From JBBDJB01 sp040880125 (GTDB lineage Bacteria; Planctomycetota; Planctomycetia; Pirellulales; JBBDJB01), in the NCBI GenBank assembly GCA_040880125.1, contig JBBDJB010000056.1:174365-238364 (forward strand): DNA of 64,000 bases, written 5' to 3'. Below are positions 37,973 to 46,501 of this stretch, piece by piece. The position numbers and the translations under genes are program-made. The notes under the pieces were generated by a model. That model did no database searches. It was not told the origin of the DNA and worked only from the letters and a program-made list of their open reading frames with translations. Numbering within the stretch: the stretch's first letter is position 1; each line of letters opens with the position of its first letter.

Positions 37973-38401
37973 TCAGCGCACGTGCTCACCCAACTCCGGC
38001 TGGGCCGTTTCCACCAGGTTTCGGCAGGTTTGGGCGCACTCGCGGCAGGCTTCCGCGCAGATGCGGCAGTGGTCATGCATCGATGCGTGCTTGTCGCACT
38101 CGTCCGCACAACTACGGCAGGCCGTTTCCAGCGACTCCAGTTGCGCGCGAACAATTTGCATGTCCGGATCGCTCAGACGCGACAATATGCGCACCGTTGC
38201 GGCGCATATGTCGGCACAGTCGAGGTCCGTACGGATACACCGCAGTAGTTTCTGAACTTGCTGTTCGTTCATGCACGCATCGGCACAACTCGTGCAGGCC
38301 TGCTCGCACTCCAAACAAGCCTCGATGCATCCTACCAATGCGGCGGTATCCAGTTTCGAGTCGGCGGGATGACTTTTCAACATTTCTGCGGCTCGGCTCA
38401 T
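37973..38401 (-). CDS. Cytosolic copper-storage protein Csp3-like (DUF326 four-helix bundle)
   Basis: A 142-residue protein with 17 cysteines, arranged as CxxxC and CxxC pairs along four predicted helices (CIEACLECEQACTSCADAC; CIRTDLDCADIC; CRSCADEC; CRICAEACRECAQTC). This is the pattern of the Csp family, in which cysteine thiols lining a four-helix bundle store many Cu(I) ions. No signal peptide is seen, so it is of the cytosolic Csp3 type. Histidines near the C-terminus (DKHASMHDH) may form the entry site. It is divergent from the KaiC-like gene, with 256 bases between them. Confidence 0.9.
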   Translation of the reverse strand: MSRAAEMLKSHPADSKLDTAALVGCIEACLECEQACTSCADACMNEQQVQKLLRCIRTDLDCADICAATVRILSRLSDPDMQIVRAQLESLETACRSCADECDKHASMHDHCRICAEACRECAQTCRNLVETAQPELGEHVR

Positions 38402-38657
38402 CGCTTGCTCCTTCTATCAAAAATGCCTGTACGCGTGCACCGGAACGACTTGCTGGACAAACGCCACGCTTCGCTGGCAATCGTGAAGCACAACCCGTGC
38501 CGCGCAATCACTCCCCGGTATGTCGTCCGTGAAACTGCCTCTGGTGTTAATCCCCAGGTCGCGGATGGGGGCAATTACCCTGGGATGGCGGAAAGGTGCC
38601 CTTCGTTGAAAAATGACAGGTTCGGCAACCAACGCACTGAATCAGCCAGGAGTCGCA

Positions 38658-40130
38658 ATGCCATCGTCTGAGATTTACGCCGGCAGTGGGATCAGCGGAT
38701 TAGACGAAGTCTTGGGCGGGGGATTCCCACGCGGACATACCTACCTGATCCACGGAGCCAGCGGCGCGGGCAAGACTACACTCTCTCTGCAATACCTGAT
38801 CGAAGGCGCTCGCAACGGCGAAAATGTGCTGTACCTGGGCACTTCCGAAACCGAGCACGAAATTCGCCGCATTGCCGATTCTCACGGCTGGTCGCTAGAC
38901 GGCGTTACGCTGCATCACCATGTCCCGCCCCCACCCGGCGGCGAGCAAACGGTGTTGCACCCAGCCGATATGGAACTGCCGCAAACCATCGAGACAATGC
39001 TGTCGGTCGCCGAGGAGGTTAAGCCGTCGCGGTTAGTGATCGACTCATTGACGGAAATCCGCGTGCTTTCGCAGAACGAGCTGTGGTATCGCCGGCAGTT
39101 GATGACGCTCAAGCATCACTTCGCGGATAGCCGCTGTACGGTTCTGCTACTGGACATTCCGTCGAATCAATCGACGCTCAACAGCATCGTCAGCGGCGTG
39201 ATCGAATTGGAACAGACGGTCCCGCTGTACGGACCGGACCGGCGACGGCTGCGGGTCGTCAAGATCCGGGGACAGGAGTTTTCCACCGGCCATCACGACT
39301 ACAAGATTTGCCGAGGCGGGATCGAAGCCTTCCCACGACTGGTCGCTGCCAAACACCGGCGACGTCATGTTGAGGAAAGGGCCGGCACGGGGTTACCGGC
39401 TTTGGACGCGCTGCTCAAAGGCGGACTGATGCGCGGGAACAGTACGCTGCTGTTGGGAACAAGCGGAACGGCCAAGTCGCTCATGGCTTCGCACCTGGTC
39501 GTCGCGGCGGCCCAGCGGGGGGAAAAGTCCGTGATGTACGTGTTCGACGAACGCGTACAGACGCTGTTTCAGCGTTCCCACGGTGTGGGGCTTCCGTTGG
39601 AGCGGTATGTCGAGGAAGGGCTGATCGAGGTCCGGCAGATCGACCCGACGGAGTGGACGACGGGCGAGTTCAGCAGCGCGGTCAAGCGGTCGGTCGAGCA
39701 GGACGGTATCCGGATGATGGTGATCGACAGCCTCAACGGGTATGCCTACGCTATGCCGGATGAGCGATTGCTCAGTCTTCACCTGCACGAGTTGTTCAGC
39801 TACCTGAGTCAGCAGGCCGTGACGCCCGTCTTTACCATGACGCAACACGGCGTGGTGCCCAGTTCAATCCAACAGCCGTTCGACGTCAGTTATATTGCGG
39901 ATACCGTGATGCTGTTTCGGCACTTCGAGTTCAGGGGCGAGGTGCGCAAGGCCATCTCGGTCTATAAGATGCGCAGCGGGCCGCATGAAGCGACCATCCG
40001 GGAGTTGCAGATCGGTCCTGACGGCATCCGGGTGGGTGAGCCGCTTCGACAGTTCCATGGTATCCTCACCGGGACGCCGCATTACACCGGAGACGTACTC
40101 GATGGCAACCAGCCAGCCGCTGAACCCTAA
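38658..40130 (+). CDS. KaiC-like double-domain RecA-family ATPase
   Basis: A 490-residue ATPase with two KaiC domains in tandem. Domain I has Walker A GASGAGKTT (Lys39) and Walker B RLVIDSLTEI. Domain II has Walker A GTSGTAKSL and RMMVIDSLNGY. Acidic residues after strand beta-2 are present in both (LGTSETEHE; VFDERVQ), as required for hydrolysis in KaiC-type proteins. The Ser/Thr phosphorylation pair of cyanobacterial KaiC is not evident. ATG 38658 is preceded by AGGAG at five bases. Its last 29 bases overlap the hybrid kinase gene, so the two products probably work together. No kaiA or kaiB is present. Confidence 0.92.
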   Translation: MPSSEIYAGSGISGLDEVLGGGFPRGHTYLIHGASGAGKTTLSLQYLIEGARNGENVLYLGTSETEHEIRRIADSHGWSLDGVTLHHHVPPPPGGEQTVLHPADMELPQTIETMLSVAEEVKPSRLVIDSLTEIRVLSQNELWYRRQLMTLKHHFADSRCTVLLLDIPSNQSTLNSIVSGVIELEQTVPLYGPDRRRLRVVKIRGQEFSTGHHDYKICRGGIEAFPRLVAAKHRRRHVEERAGTGLPALDALLKGGLMRGNSTLLLGTSGTAKSLMASHLVVAAAQRGEKSVMYVFDERVQTLFQRSHGVGLPLERYVEEGLIEVRQIDPTEWTTGEFSSAVKRSVEQDGIRMMVIDSLNGYAYAMPDERLLSLHLHELFSYLSQQAVTPVFTMTQHGVVPSSIQQPFDVSYIADTVMLFRHFEFRGEVRKAISVYKMRSGPHEATIRELQIGPDGIRVGEPLRQFHGILTGTPHYTGDVLDGNQPAAEP

Positions 40131-41781
40131 GCGAGCGGACGGCGACCTGGAGCAGCGGGTGCTGGTGACGGCGCCCACCGGCCAAGATGCCCAGGTCCTG
40201 TGTCGCCTGCTGGACGATGCGGGCATCGCGGCGAAGGTCTGTTCGGATTTGGATGAGCTCTGCCGCCAAATCGAACGGGGCGCGGCCGCGGCCATCGTGG
40301 CTGAGGAAGTCTTCACCGCCCGCACTCGCGAGTTGCTCGCCGAAACGCTTTCCTATCAGCCGGAGTGGTCCGACTTCCCTCTGATCGTGATGGCCGCCTC
40401 CGGCGACCAGCGCGACCTGGGCTGGACGAGGCTTAACAAAGCGGGCGGTTCGGAACACGCCATCCTGCTCCAGCGGCCCCTCCGCAAGGCGACGCTAGTT
40501 AGCTCCGTCCGAGTGGCACTCCAGTCCCGGGCCCGGCAGTACCAGGTGCGCGAGGAATTACTTCAGCGGCGCCGCGGCGAAGAGGTACTGCGCACCGTCA
40601 ATGAGCAGTTGGAGCAGCGCGTCGCCGAACGTACGGCTGTTGCCGAAGGCCGCGCCCGGGCCCTGCGGCGCTCGGCTGCGGAATTGAGCCAAGCCGAGCA
40701 CCGCGAACGTAAACGATTGGCAAAGCTCCTGCACGACGAGCTTCAGCAGTTGCTGGTGGGGGCGAGAATCCTAGTGACCGGCATGGTCGACGCACCGCTC
40801 GATGAATTGCGGCAACGGGTCGTAAAAATCGACGAGTTGCTGCGGGATTGTCTGAATACCTCGCGCAGCCTTACGAAGGAGCTCAGCCCTCCCGTCCTGC
40901 AACACGGCACCCTGACCGAGGTGATCCAGTGGCTCGGCCAATGGTTCGGCGAAAAGCATGGATTGCGAGTGGTCACCGCGGCTACCGGCGAAACGGTCCC
41001 CGCGCCGGAACATCTCCGTGTGTTTCTGTACCATGCCATCCGCGAGTTGCTCTTCAACGTGGTGAAGCACTCCGGGAAGATGGAAGCGCGGGTGGTAGTG
41101 TCCCTCCAGGACCGACGTCTGACGGTACAAGTCGAAGACCAGGGTGAAGGTTTCGATCCGGATGCGGTTGAGATTCAACTTCGGCAGCCGGAGAGCTTCG
41201 GTTTGTTCAACATCCATGAGCGGCTGGAGTCATTGGGTGGCTGCCTGGAAATCAATCGCAGTTCGAGTGGTGGGGCCTGTTTCGGAATTACGGTGCCGAT
41301 GGGCCAGGACGCCGCCGCGCCGCCTGCCGCGCATCCCGCTCGAGCGCCTCGCGGCCGTACCATCCGGCGCCGGACAGAGGGGCGGCCGATCCGACTGTTG
41401 GTGGTCGATGACCACGCCGTGGTTCGCGAGGGCTTCGTCGGACTGCTCAACAGCGAGAAGGATTTCGAGGTTGTCGGGCAGGCCGTTGACGGGAAGCAAG
41501 CCGTCGAGCAGGCCGATGCGCTGCGCCCGGATGTCATCATTATGGACGTCAACATGCCGGTTATGGATGGAATCGAAGCCACGCGGCGGATCAAGCAGCG
41601 GCAAGTCGAGACGATTGTGGTCGGACTCTCGCTGCACGACGAGGAGAGCGTCGCGCACGCCATTTCCGAGGCCGGTGCCGACGCTTACATCAGCAAAAAC
41701 GCCCCCACAAAGGACTTGGTGAACATGATTCGCCGCGTGTACAGCCGCGATCTTCCCTGTGAGTCGCCCGGCGTGCAGTAA
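40102..41781 (+). CDS. Hybrid histidine kinase: pseudo-receiver, HisKA_3 kinase and receiver domain
   Basis: A 559-residue cytoplasmic protein. Residues about 15-150 look like a receiver domain, but the phosphoacceptor strand reads AAAIVAEEVF, without the aspartate. A coiled coil (about 155-205) leads to a HisKA_3 dimerisation domain with ERKRLAKLLHDELQQL, His211. The HATPase domain follows (IRELLFNVVKHSG; VEDQGEGFDP; SFGLFNIHERLESLGG). The C-terminal receiver (about 430-550) begins LLVVDDHAVVREGF and has Asp482 in IIMDVNMPVMDG. It resembles NarL-type receivers, but the protein ends before a LuxR DNA-binding domain. The gene overlaps the KaiC-like gene by 29 bases, which suggests one signalling unit. 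Confidence 0.92.
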   Translation: MATSQPLNPKRADGDLEQRVLVTAPTGQDAQVLCRLLDDAGIAAKVCSDLDELCRQIERGAAAAIVAEEVFTARTRELLAETLSYQPEWSDFPLIVMAASGDQRDLGWTRLNKAGGSEHAILLQRPLRKATLVSSVRVALQSRARQYQVREELLQRRRGEEVLRTVNEQLEQRVAERTAVAEGRARALRRSAAELSQAEHRERKRLAKLLHDELQQLLVGARILVTGMVDAPLDELRQRVVKIDELLRDCLNTSRSLTKELSPPVLQHGTLTEVIQWLGQWFGEKHGLRVVTAATGETVPAPEHLRVFLYHAIRELLFNVVKHSGKMEARVVVSLQDRRLTVQVEDQGEGFDPDAVEIQLRQPESFGLFNIHERLESLGGCLEINRSSSGGACFGITVPMGQDAAAPPAAHPARAPRGRTIRRRTEGRPIRLLVVDDHAVVREGFVGLLNSEKDFEVVGQAVDGKQAVEQADALRPDVIIMDVNMPVMDGIEATRRIKQRQVETIVVGLSLHDEESVAHAISEAGADAYISKNAPTKDLVNMIRRVYSRDLPCESPGVQ

Positions 41782-41961
41782 CGCCCGGCAAGCGCAGTCG
41801 GCCGCTGCGCCGGCTCGGCTGAAGACGCCTGACCGCTTGCATGTCCCATCGCCTTGGTATGGTTGTTGCTGGAGAAGCCTGTCCGGTAGTATCCGTCCGC
41901 AGCCGATTTCCGTAACCCTGCGCTATAGGACGTGCCGCTCCTGAGAAAGGCGAGGCCTGCG

Positions 41962-42930
41962 ATGAGCCGAAGTCCACAAGACCAACTCGTTCACTTTCTC
42001 AGCGACATGTACTCGGTCGAGCAACAGGCCCTGGCGCAGCTTGTCTCCGCTCCCGACATCGCCAAAGAGCCGACGCTGGCGGGTGATTTTCGCCAACATC
42101 ATGCCGAGACCGAGCATCAGGCACAGCGCGTGCGGGAGCGGCTTGAAGCGTGCGGCGGTTCGCCTTCGGCGATCAAAGATGCGGTGATGAAGCTCGGCGG
42201 CAAGGGCTTTCTGCTGTTTGCCCAAATCCAGCCGGAAACGCCCGGCCGCTTGGTGGTGCACGCCTATTCCTACGAGGCCATGGAATGGGCCGGGTATGAA
42301 ATGCTCCGCCGGTTTGCCGAGCGTGTCGGAGACAATCAGACAGTCGAGACCGCCAGGGCGATCGGCGCGCAGGAGCGGGAGATGATGGAGCGTTTGGCAC
42401 GTGGATTCAACGCCGCGGAACAGGCCGCCCACGTGGAAACGCCGCCCCACGAGTTGAAGGAGCACGTCGCGAAGCACCTGGCCGAAGTGCACGCTTTCGA
42501 GAGCCAGGGCATGCAGCTCTTGAAGAAGAGCGAGAACATCGCCGGCGACCCATCGCTGGAAGCGATCTATAGCGAGCATGCCGAAAGGATGCAGGTGCAC
42601 GCCCGGCTGGTTGAGCAGCGCCTCGACACGCTTTCCTCGGACGCTTCGGGCGTGATGGATGCGGCGATGGGACTGGGCGGCTTGAACTGGGGGCTATTCT
42701 TCCAGGCGCAACAGGACACACCGGCCAAGTTAGCGGCTTTCGTCTACGCCTTCCTGCACTTGGAGATCGGCGGATACGAACTGCTGAAGCGCACCGCACT
42801 GCGCAACGGCGATGCGGAAACGGAGCAACTCTGCGACACGATTCTCGCCGAGAAGCGCGCTATGGCCGAGCGGCTCGCGGGCGCCTTCGACGTCGCGGTG
42901 CAGGCCACGCTCGACGCGGTGCAAGCATGA
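41962..42930 (+). CDS. Tandem DUF892 (YciE/YciF-like) ferritin-like protein
   Basis: A 322-residue protein made of two DUF892-type four-helix domains (about residues 5-165 and 170-320). They share the pattern DQLVHFLSDMYSVEQQALAQL / LKEHVAKHLAEVHAFESQGMQL and a GLGGLNWG or KLGGKGFL linker. Conserved Glu and His residues (ETEH, YEAMEWAGYEML, HLEIGGYELL) could hold a di-iron site. Single-domain YciE/YciF proteins are induced by stress, and their enzymatic role is not known. A duplicated form is unusual. ATG 41962 was chosen (AAGGCGAGG upstream). It follows the KaiC/kinase pair by 180 bases on the same strand. Confidence 0.82.
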   Translation: MSRSPQDQLVHFLSDMYSVEQQALAQLVSAPDIAKEPTLAGDFRQHHAETEHQAQRVRERLEACGGSPSAIKDAVMKLGGKGFLLFAQIQPETPGRLVVHAYSYEAMEWAGYEMLRRFAERVGDNQTVETARAIGAQEREMMERLARGFNAAEQAAHVETPPHELKEHVAKHLAEVHAFESQGMQLLKKSENIAGDPSLEAIYSEHAERMQVHARLVEQRLDTLSSDASGVMDAAMGLGGLNWGLFFQAQQDTPAKLAAFVYAFLHLEIGGYELLKRTALRNGDAETEQLCDTILAEKRAMAERLAGAFDVAVQATLDAVQA

Positions 42931-43063
42931 CGGTTGGGAATTCCAGCATTTCGCGCGCTGCCGGTGCCGGGCGCACTATCATGTAACCGTACGCGATGCC
43001 AACCCCATACGCCCCGCCGCATGATCGCGCGGCCCACCCGCGCTGGAAGTCCATCTGCCGTCA

Positions 43064-43762
43064 TCACGCCAGGTCGAACAGCATAATATGGGCCGGCCGC
43101 ACGGCTTGGATCTGTAGCCGCGGCTCGTCGCTCACCGCCGCGCCGTCGCTCGTGTCGAGCTGCACGCCATTGAGATTGACGGAACCGCGCAGCACTTGCA
43201 ACCAGGCGTGCCGGCTCGGCGCCGATTCATGCTCGATTGACATTCCCGGGTCGAGAAGTGCCAGGTAAACGCAGGCATCTTGATGAATCGTCAGCGAGCC
43301 GTCACGCCCGTCGGGCGAGGCGACGCATTGCAGCCGATTGTGGCGGCCTTCATCCTCGAACCGCTTCTGCTCGTAGCTTGGCTCGTGCCCAGCTTGGTCC
43401 GGCAGCAGCCATATCTGGTACAAGTGGGCCGGCTCGCTGTTGGATGGGTTAAACTCGCTGTGTTGAATTCCGGTGCCGGCGGACATGCGTTGGAACTCGC
43501 CGGGCCGCAGCACTTCGCCATTTCCCATGGAGTCCTTGTGCTCCAGGGCACCCTCCAGCATGTAAGTGACGATTTCCATGTCGCGGTGCGCATGCGTGCC
43601 GAAGCCACTGCCCGGCTGCACGCGATCCTCGTTCATCACCCGCAGGGCGCGAAACTGCGTATGGTCAGGTTCGGAGTAATCCGCGAACGAAAACGTGTGA
43701 AATGTTTTGAGCCACCCGTGATCGGCGTGCCCCCGCTCGTGCGCTCTGCGGATGCGAAGCAT
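43064..43762 (-). CDS. Pirin family protein (YhhW-like cupin)
   Basis: A 232-residue bicupin. The N-terminus MLRIRRAHERGHADHGWL and SFADYSEPDHTQFRALRVMNED are diagnostic. The first cupin keeps the metal ligands in GTHAHRDMEIVTYMLEG and the HSEFN histidine; the second cupin lacks them. E. coli YhhW has quercetinase activity, but the natural substrate is unclear. The start was set at ATG 43762 to match the family, 14 residues inside the longest frame. It is divergent from the HExxH peptidase gene. Confidence 0.92.
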   Translation of the reverse strand: MLRIRRAHERGHADHGWLKTFHTFSFADYSEPDHTQFRALRVMNEDRVQPGSGFGTHAHRDMEIVTYMLEGALEHKDSMGNGEVLRPGEFQRMSAGTGIQHSEFNPSNSEPAHLYQIWLLPDQAGHEPSYEQKRFEDEGRHNRLQCVASPDGRDGSLTIHQDACVYLALLDPGMSIEHESAPSRHAWLQVLRGSVNLNGVQLDTSDGAAVSDEPRLQIQAVRPAHIMLFDLA

Positions 43763-43955
43763 CGGGCGTTCTCCGAGATGGAACAGGTTCAGTTCTGGAT
43801 TCACTCATACCACGGCGGTCGCTCCCTGGTAAGATAGACTTCAACATTTCGTGGACTGGAGGCGCACCGGGAGGCGCTAGGCGGATCGGCAGATCCTACG
43901 GCAACTAACGTCTACCAATGCCCCGAAGCATTCCTTGCAGTTGGGTTTCTCATTT

Positions 43956-44723
43956 ATGAGTTATAACCACTCCCCTATTTCAATTGGTCGCTTCACCCTG
44001 ATCTGCTGCGCGATTGCTTGGGCTAATGCCGTAGCGGCGGGCGAAACAGAGGCACCATCGTCGTCGCGCTACAAAGCCGCTGCCGTTCGCTTCGATCCAG
44101 TAGCGAAAGATATCGAGGGCTGGACCGTTCACGTCGAACCGTCCTTGTTGGACGGTGATCACGCCCAGGAGGGGGCGCTGGCGCTGAAGATGCTCGGCAA
44201 TCACCTGCAGAGGATCACCATCCTCGTGCCGGAGGGTCCGCTTCAAAAGCTACAACAGGCCGAGTTCTGGATCGAGCATGCCCATCCGGAGCTGGGCGCC
44301 ATGCAATATCATCCCAGCGCCCGCTGGCTGGAGGAGCACGGGTACGACAGCCGGCTGGCCAAGAAGATCCACGTCACGCACGCGGCGGAGCTGTTCTCGC
44401 GACAGCAGATGACAAAGCATCCGGCCGTGATTTTGCACGAGCTGGCGCACGCGTACCATGATCAGGTGCTGGGCTTTGACGATGTGCGAATCGTGGACGC
44501 GTACCGGCAGGCCATGGACGCCGGCAGTTACGCCGAGGTGCTGTTGTACACCGGCAAAGTCGTGCGCCATTACGCCACCACGAATCACAAGGAGTATTTC
44601 GCGGAAGCGACCGAGGCTTACTTCTATCGTAACGACTTTTATCCGTTCGTTCGTGCGGAGCTGCAGCGTCACGATTCGCAAATGCACGACCTATTGGTTG
44701 AAATCTGGGGAAGTGTCGAGTAA
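43956..44723 (+). CDS. Exported putative zinc metallopeptidase (HExxH, anthrax lethal factor-like fold)
   Basis: A 255-residue protein with an N-terminal signal-like segment (GRFTLICCAIAWANAVAAGE). The motif ILHELAHAYHD (His161, Glu162, His165) is a zinc-binding catalytic site. Glu217 in EYFAEATEAYF, about 50 residues downstream, is well placed as the third ligand, as in gluzincins of the lethal-factor-like group. A region LEEHGYDSRLAKKIHVTHAAEL precedes the site. The target protein is unknown. The frame is open upstream to a TTG at 43935; ATG 43956 was preferred. Confidence 0.78.
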   Translation: MSYNHSPISIGRFTLICCAIAWANAVAAGETEAPSSSRYKAAAVRFDPVAKDIEGWTVHVEPSLLDGDHAQEGALALKMLGNHLQRITILVPEGPLQKLQQAEFWIEHAHPELGAMQYHPSARWLEEHGYDSRLAKKIHVTHAAELFSRQQMTKHPAVILHELAHAYHDQVLGFDDVRIVDAYRQAMDAGSYAEVLLYTGKVVRHYATTNHKEYFAEATEAYFYRNDFYPFVRAELQRHDSQMHDLLVEIWGSVE

Positions 44724-44813
44724 CAACGGTGCATGCAGTGCCGGCAGAGGTTTGCGGCCGTGCGGCGTCGGTTGGCATCACACCTCGGGCCCTTTCCAGC
44801 GGGAGAGACAGTG

Positions 44814-46472
44814 ATGCGATCCAACCTGGGCAACGTTTCACTCGGCCGCGGGACTTCTCCGATGGGATGTACTGCAAGACGCCTGCTCGTACTGGTTTTC
44901 GTTGGCGGTTACTGTCTCGGGGGCTGGGAGGAGGGTTTTCAACCCACTCCCGCCTGGGCGCAAGAGTTGGCCTTGCCCCCGAACCTCCCTAATGGGCAGT
45001 CGGTCGTGACGATTGCCTCGCCGAAGCTGCTCGAGCCTACCGCCGAGCTGCGGCCGGGCGTGACAGTCGCCCAGACCCCTCCCAGGGTGGAGGTCCTGTA
45101 CTATCCCGGGCAAGACCATCCCGGCCGGCCGTGGTCGAATTGGGGAGACAGCCTCGCCGCCGGCGGCAAGTACTATTCGGCGATCGGAGATCACGAGAAG
45201 CCTCGCGGAACGGCGCAGGTGTACCAGTACGATCCCAAAACCAAACATCTCCGCCTGCTGGTGGATCTGCGAAAGTTTCTCGAAGAGTCCGGCGTTCTCG
45301 CGGCGGACGAGAACTACACGTCTGGCAAGATCCACACGCGGCTCGACCTGGGCGAGGACGGCTGGCTCTATTACGCCGGTCACCGCGGCTCGACGCGCAC
45401 CACCGACGACGCCCACGGCTTTCGGGGAGAACGCATCTTCAGAACGCATCCCGAAACCGGTGAGACGGAGATCGTTGCCAGCTATCAGGTGGAAAAGCAC
45501 GTCATTCCGATGAGCGTCCTCGACCCGACGCGCATGATCTTCTACGGCGGCACGACCGCGGGCGAAGACGCTCCGCGCCAGGGCGTGTGGTTCTTTGCCT
45601 ATGACGTGCGTGACCGGCGGCTGCTGAAATCCGCTCCCGATGGCCCCAAGCGATATGCTATCCTGGCCGAGTCGACAGGGAGGCTGTACTGGGAAGGCAA
45701 ACGATACGATCCACGGACGAACGAGATCACTGATGCGCCGCAGGTTCCGGACGTGCGCGCGGCCACGCAGGAGACGCCCCGCGGCTACGTCTACGGCACG
45801 TCGGACCGCTCCGCCGACCTCTGGCGCTTCAACGTTCGATCGGAACAGGTCGAACCGCTCGGCGATGGCGCCGTTGCATCGGCCGAGTACGTGACGACAA
45901 TCGATGCGGATCCCAGCGGGAGATATCTCTACTATGTCCCGGGCGCCCATGGCCAGGCCGAACAGGACGGCACACCGGTCGTCCAGTACGATGTGAAGAC
46001 CAACACCCGCAAGGTTATCTGCTTTCTCGCTTCGCCGCTGGCCGACGCGGTAGGCTATACGCCGATCGGCACCTTCGGCTCCGCGGTGAGTGAAGACGGC
46101 AGCAAGCTCTACGTTACGTGGAATGGGTACCGCCACGGGGCCGACGACGAGTGGGACGTGTGCGCGATGACGGTCATTCACATTCCCGAATCAGAGCGAT
46201 CCGCAGATGGCACGCTTGGCTCAAGCGACGCTACGAACACGACTCGCTCAGCATTTGCGTTTCGCGACGTTACCGAAGAAGCGGGCCTGCTGCCGCACGT
46301 GGCGGGCTTGAAGGGGCACGCGGCTGGCTGGGGCGACGCCGACGGCAATGGCTGGCCCGACCTGTACGTCGGCTCCTTTCACACCGGCGACGCGCTACCG
46401 CGCGTATTGTTGCAACCGCAGCGGCTCCGCAGCAATATCCCCGCCAACCAGCGCATCACCCTCGGACCTTAA
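44814..46472 (+). CDS. Exported beta-propeller protein with truncated FG-GAP end
   Basis: A 552-residue protein. A signal-like stretch (RLLVLVFVGGYCLGGW) precedes the mature part. The body has repeated propeller-like strands (GDHEKPRGTAQVYQYDPKT; TRLDLGEDGWLYYAGHRGS; GEDAPRQGVWFFAYDVRDR; TIDADPSGRYLYYVPGAHG). Near the C-terminus a fragment of an FG-GAP/VCBS repeat begins (FRDVTEEAGLLPHVAGLKG, then GWGDADGNGWPDLYVGSFH). It stops after about 30 further residues in a basic tail without family features, so the normal continuation appears lost, probably by frameshift or deletion. ATG 44814 follows GGGAGAG. Function unknown. Confidence 0.72.
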   Translation: MRSNLGNVSLGRGTSPMGCTARRLLVLVFVGGYCLGGWEEGFQPTPAWAQELALPPNLPNGQSVVTIASPKLLEPTAELRPGVTVAQTPPRVEVLYYPGQDHPGRPWSNWGDSLAAGGKYYSAIGDHEKPRGTAQVYQYDPKTKHLRLLVDLRKFLEESGVLAADENYTSGKIHTRLDLGEDGWLYYAGHRGSTRTTDDAHGFRGERIFRTHPETGETEIVASYQVEKHVIPMSVLDPTRMIFYGGTTAGEDAPRQGVWFFAYDVRDRRLLKSAPDGPKRYAILAESTGRLYWEGKRYDPRTNEITDAPQVPDVRAATQETPRGYVYGTSDRSADLWRFNVRSEQVEPLGDGAVASAEYVTTIDADPSGRYLYYVPGAHGQAEQDGTPVVQYDVKTNTRKVICFLASPLADAVGYTPIGTFGSAVSEDGSKLYVTWNGYRHGADDEWDVCAMTVIHIPESERSADGTLGSSDATNTTRSAFAFRDVTEEAGLLPHVAGLKGHAAGWGDADGNGWPDLYVGSFHTGDALPRVLLQPQRLRSNIPANQRITLGP

Positions 46473-46501
46473 GGCTCGAACGCGAATTCAGGAGGATCGC
46501 A

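Noticed and set aside
38658..40130. A circadian clock
   Set aside because: Only a KaiC-like ATPase is present. There is no kaiA or kaiB, and the Ser/Thr phosphorylation pair is not evident, so a clock cannot be claimed.
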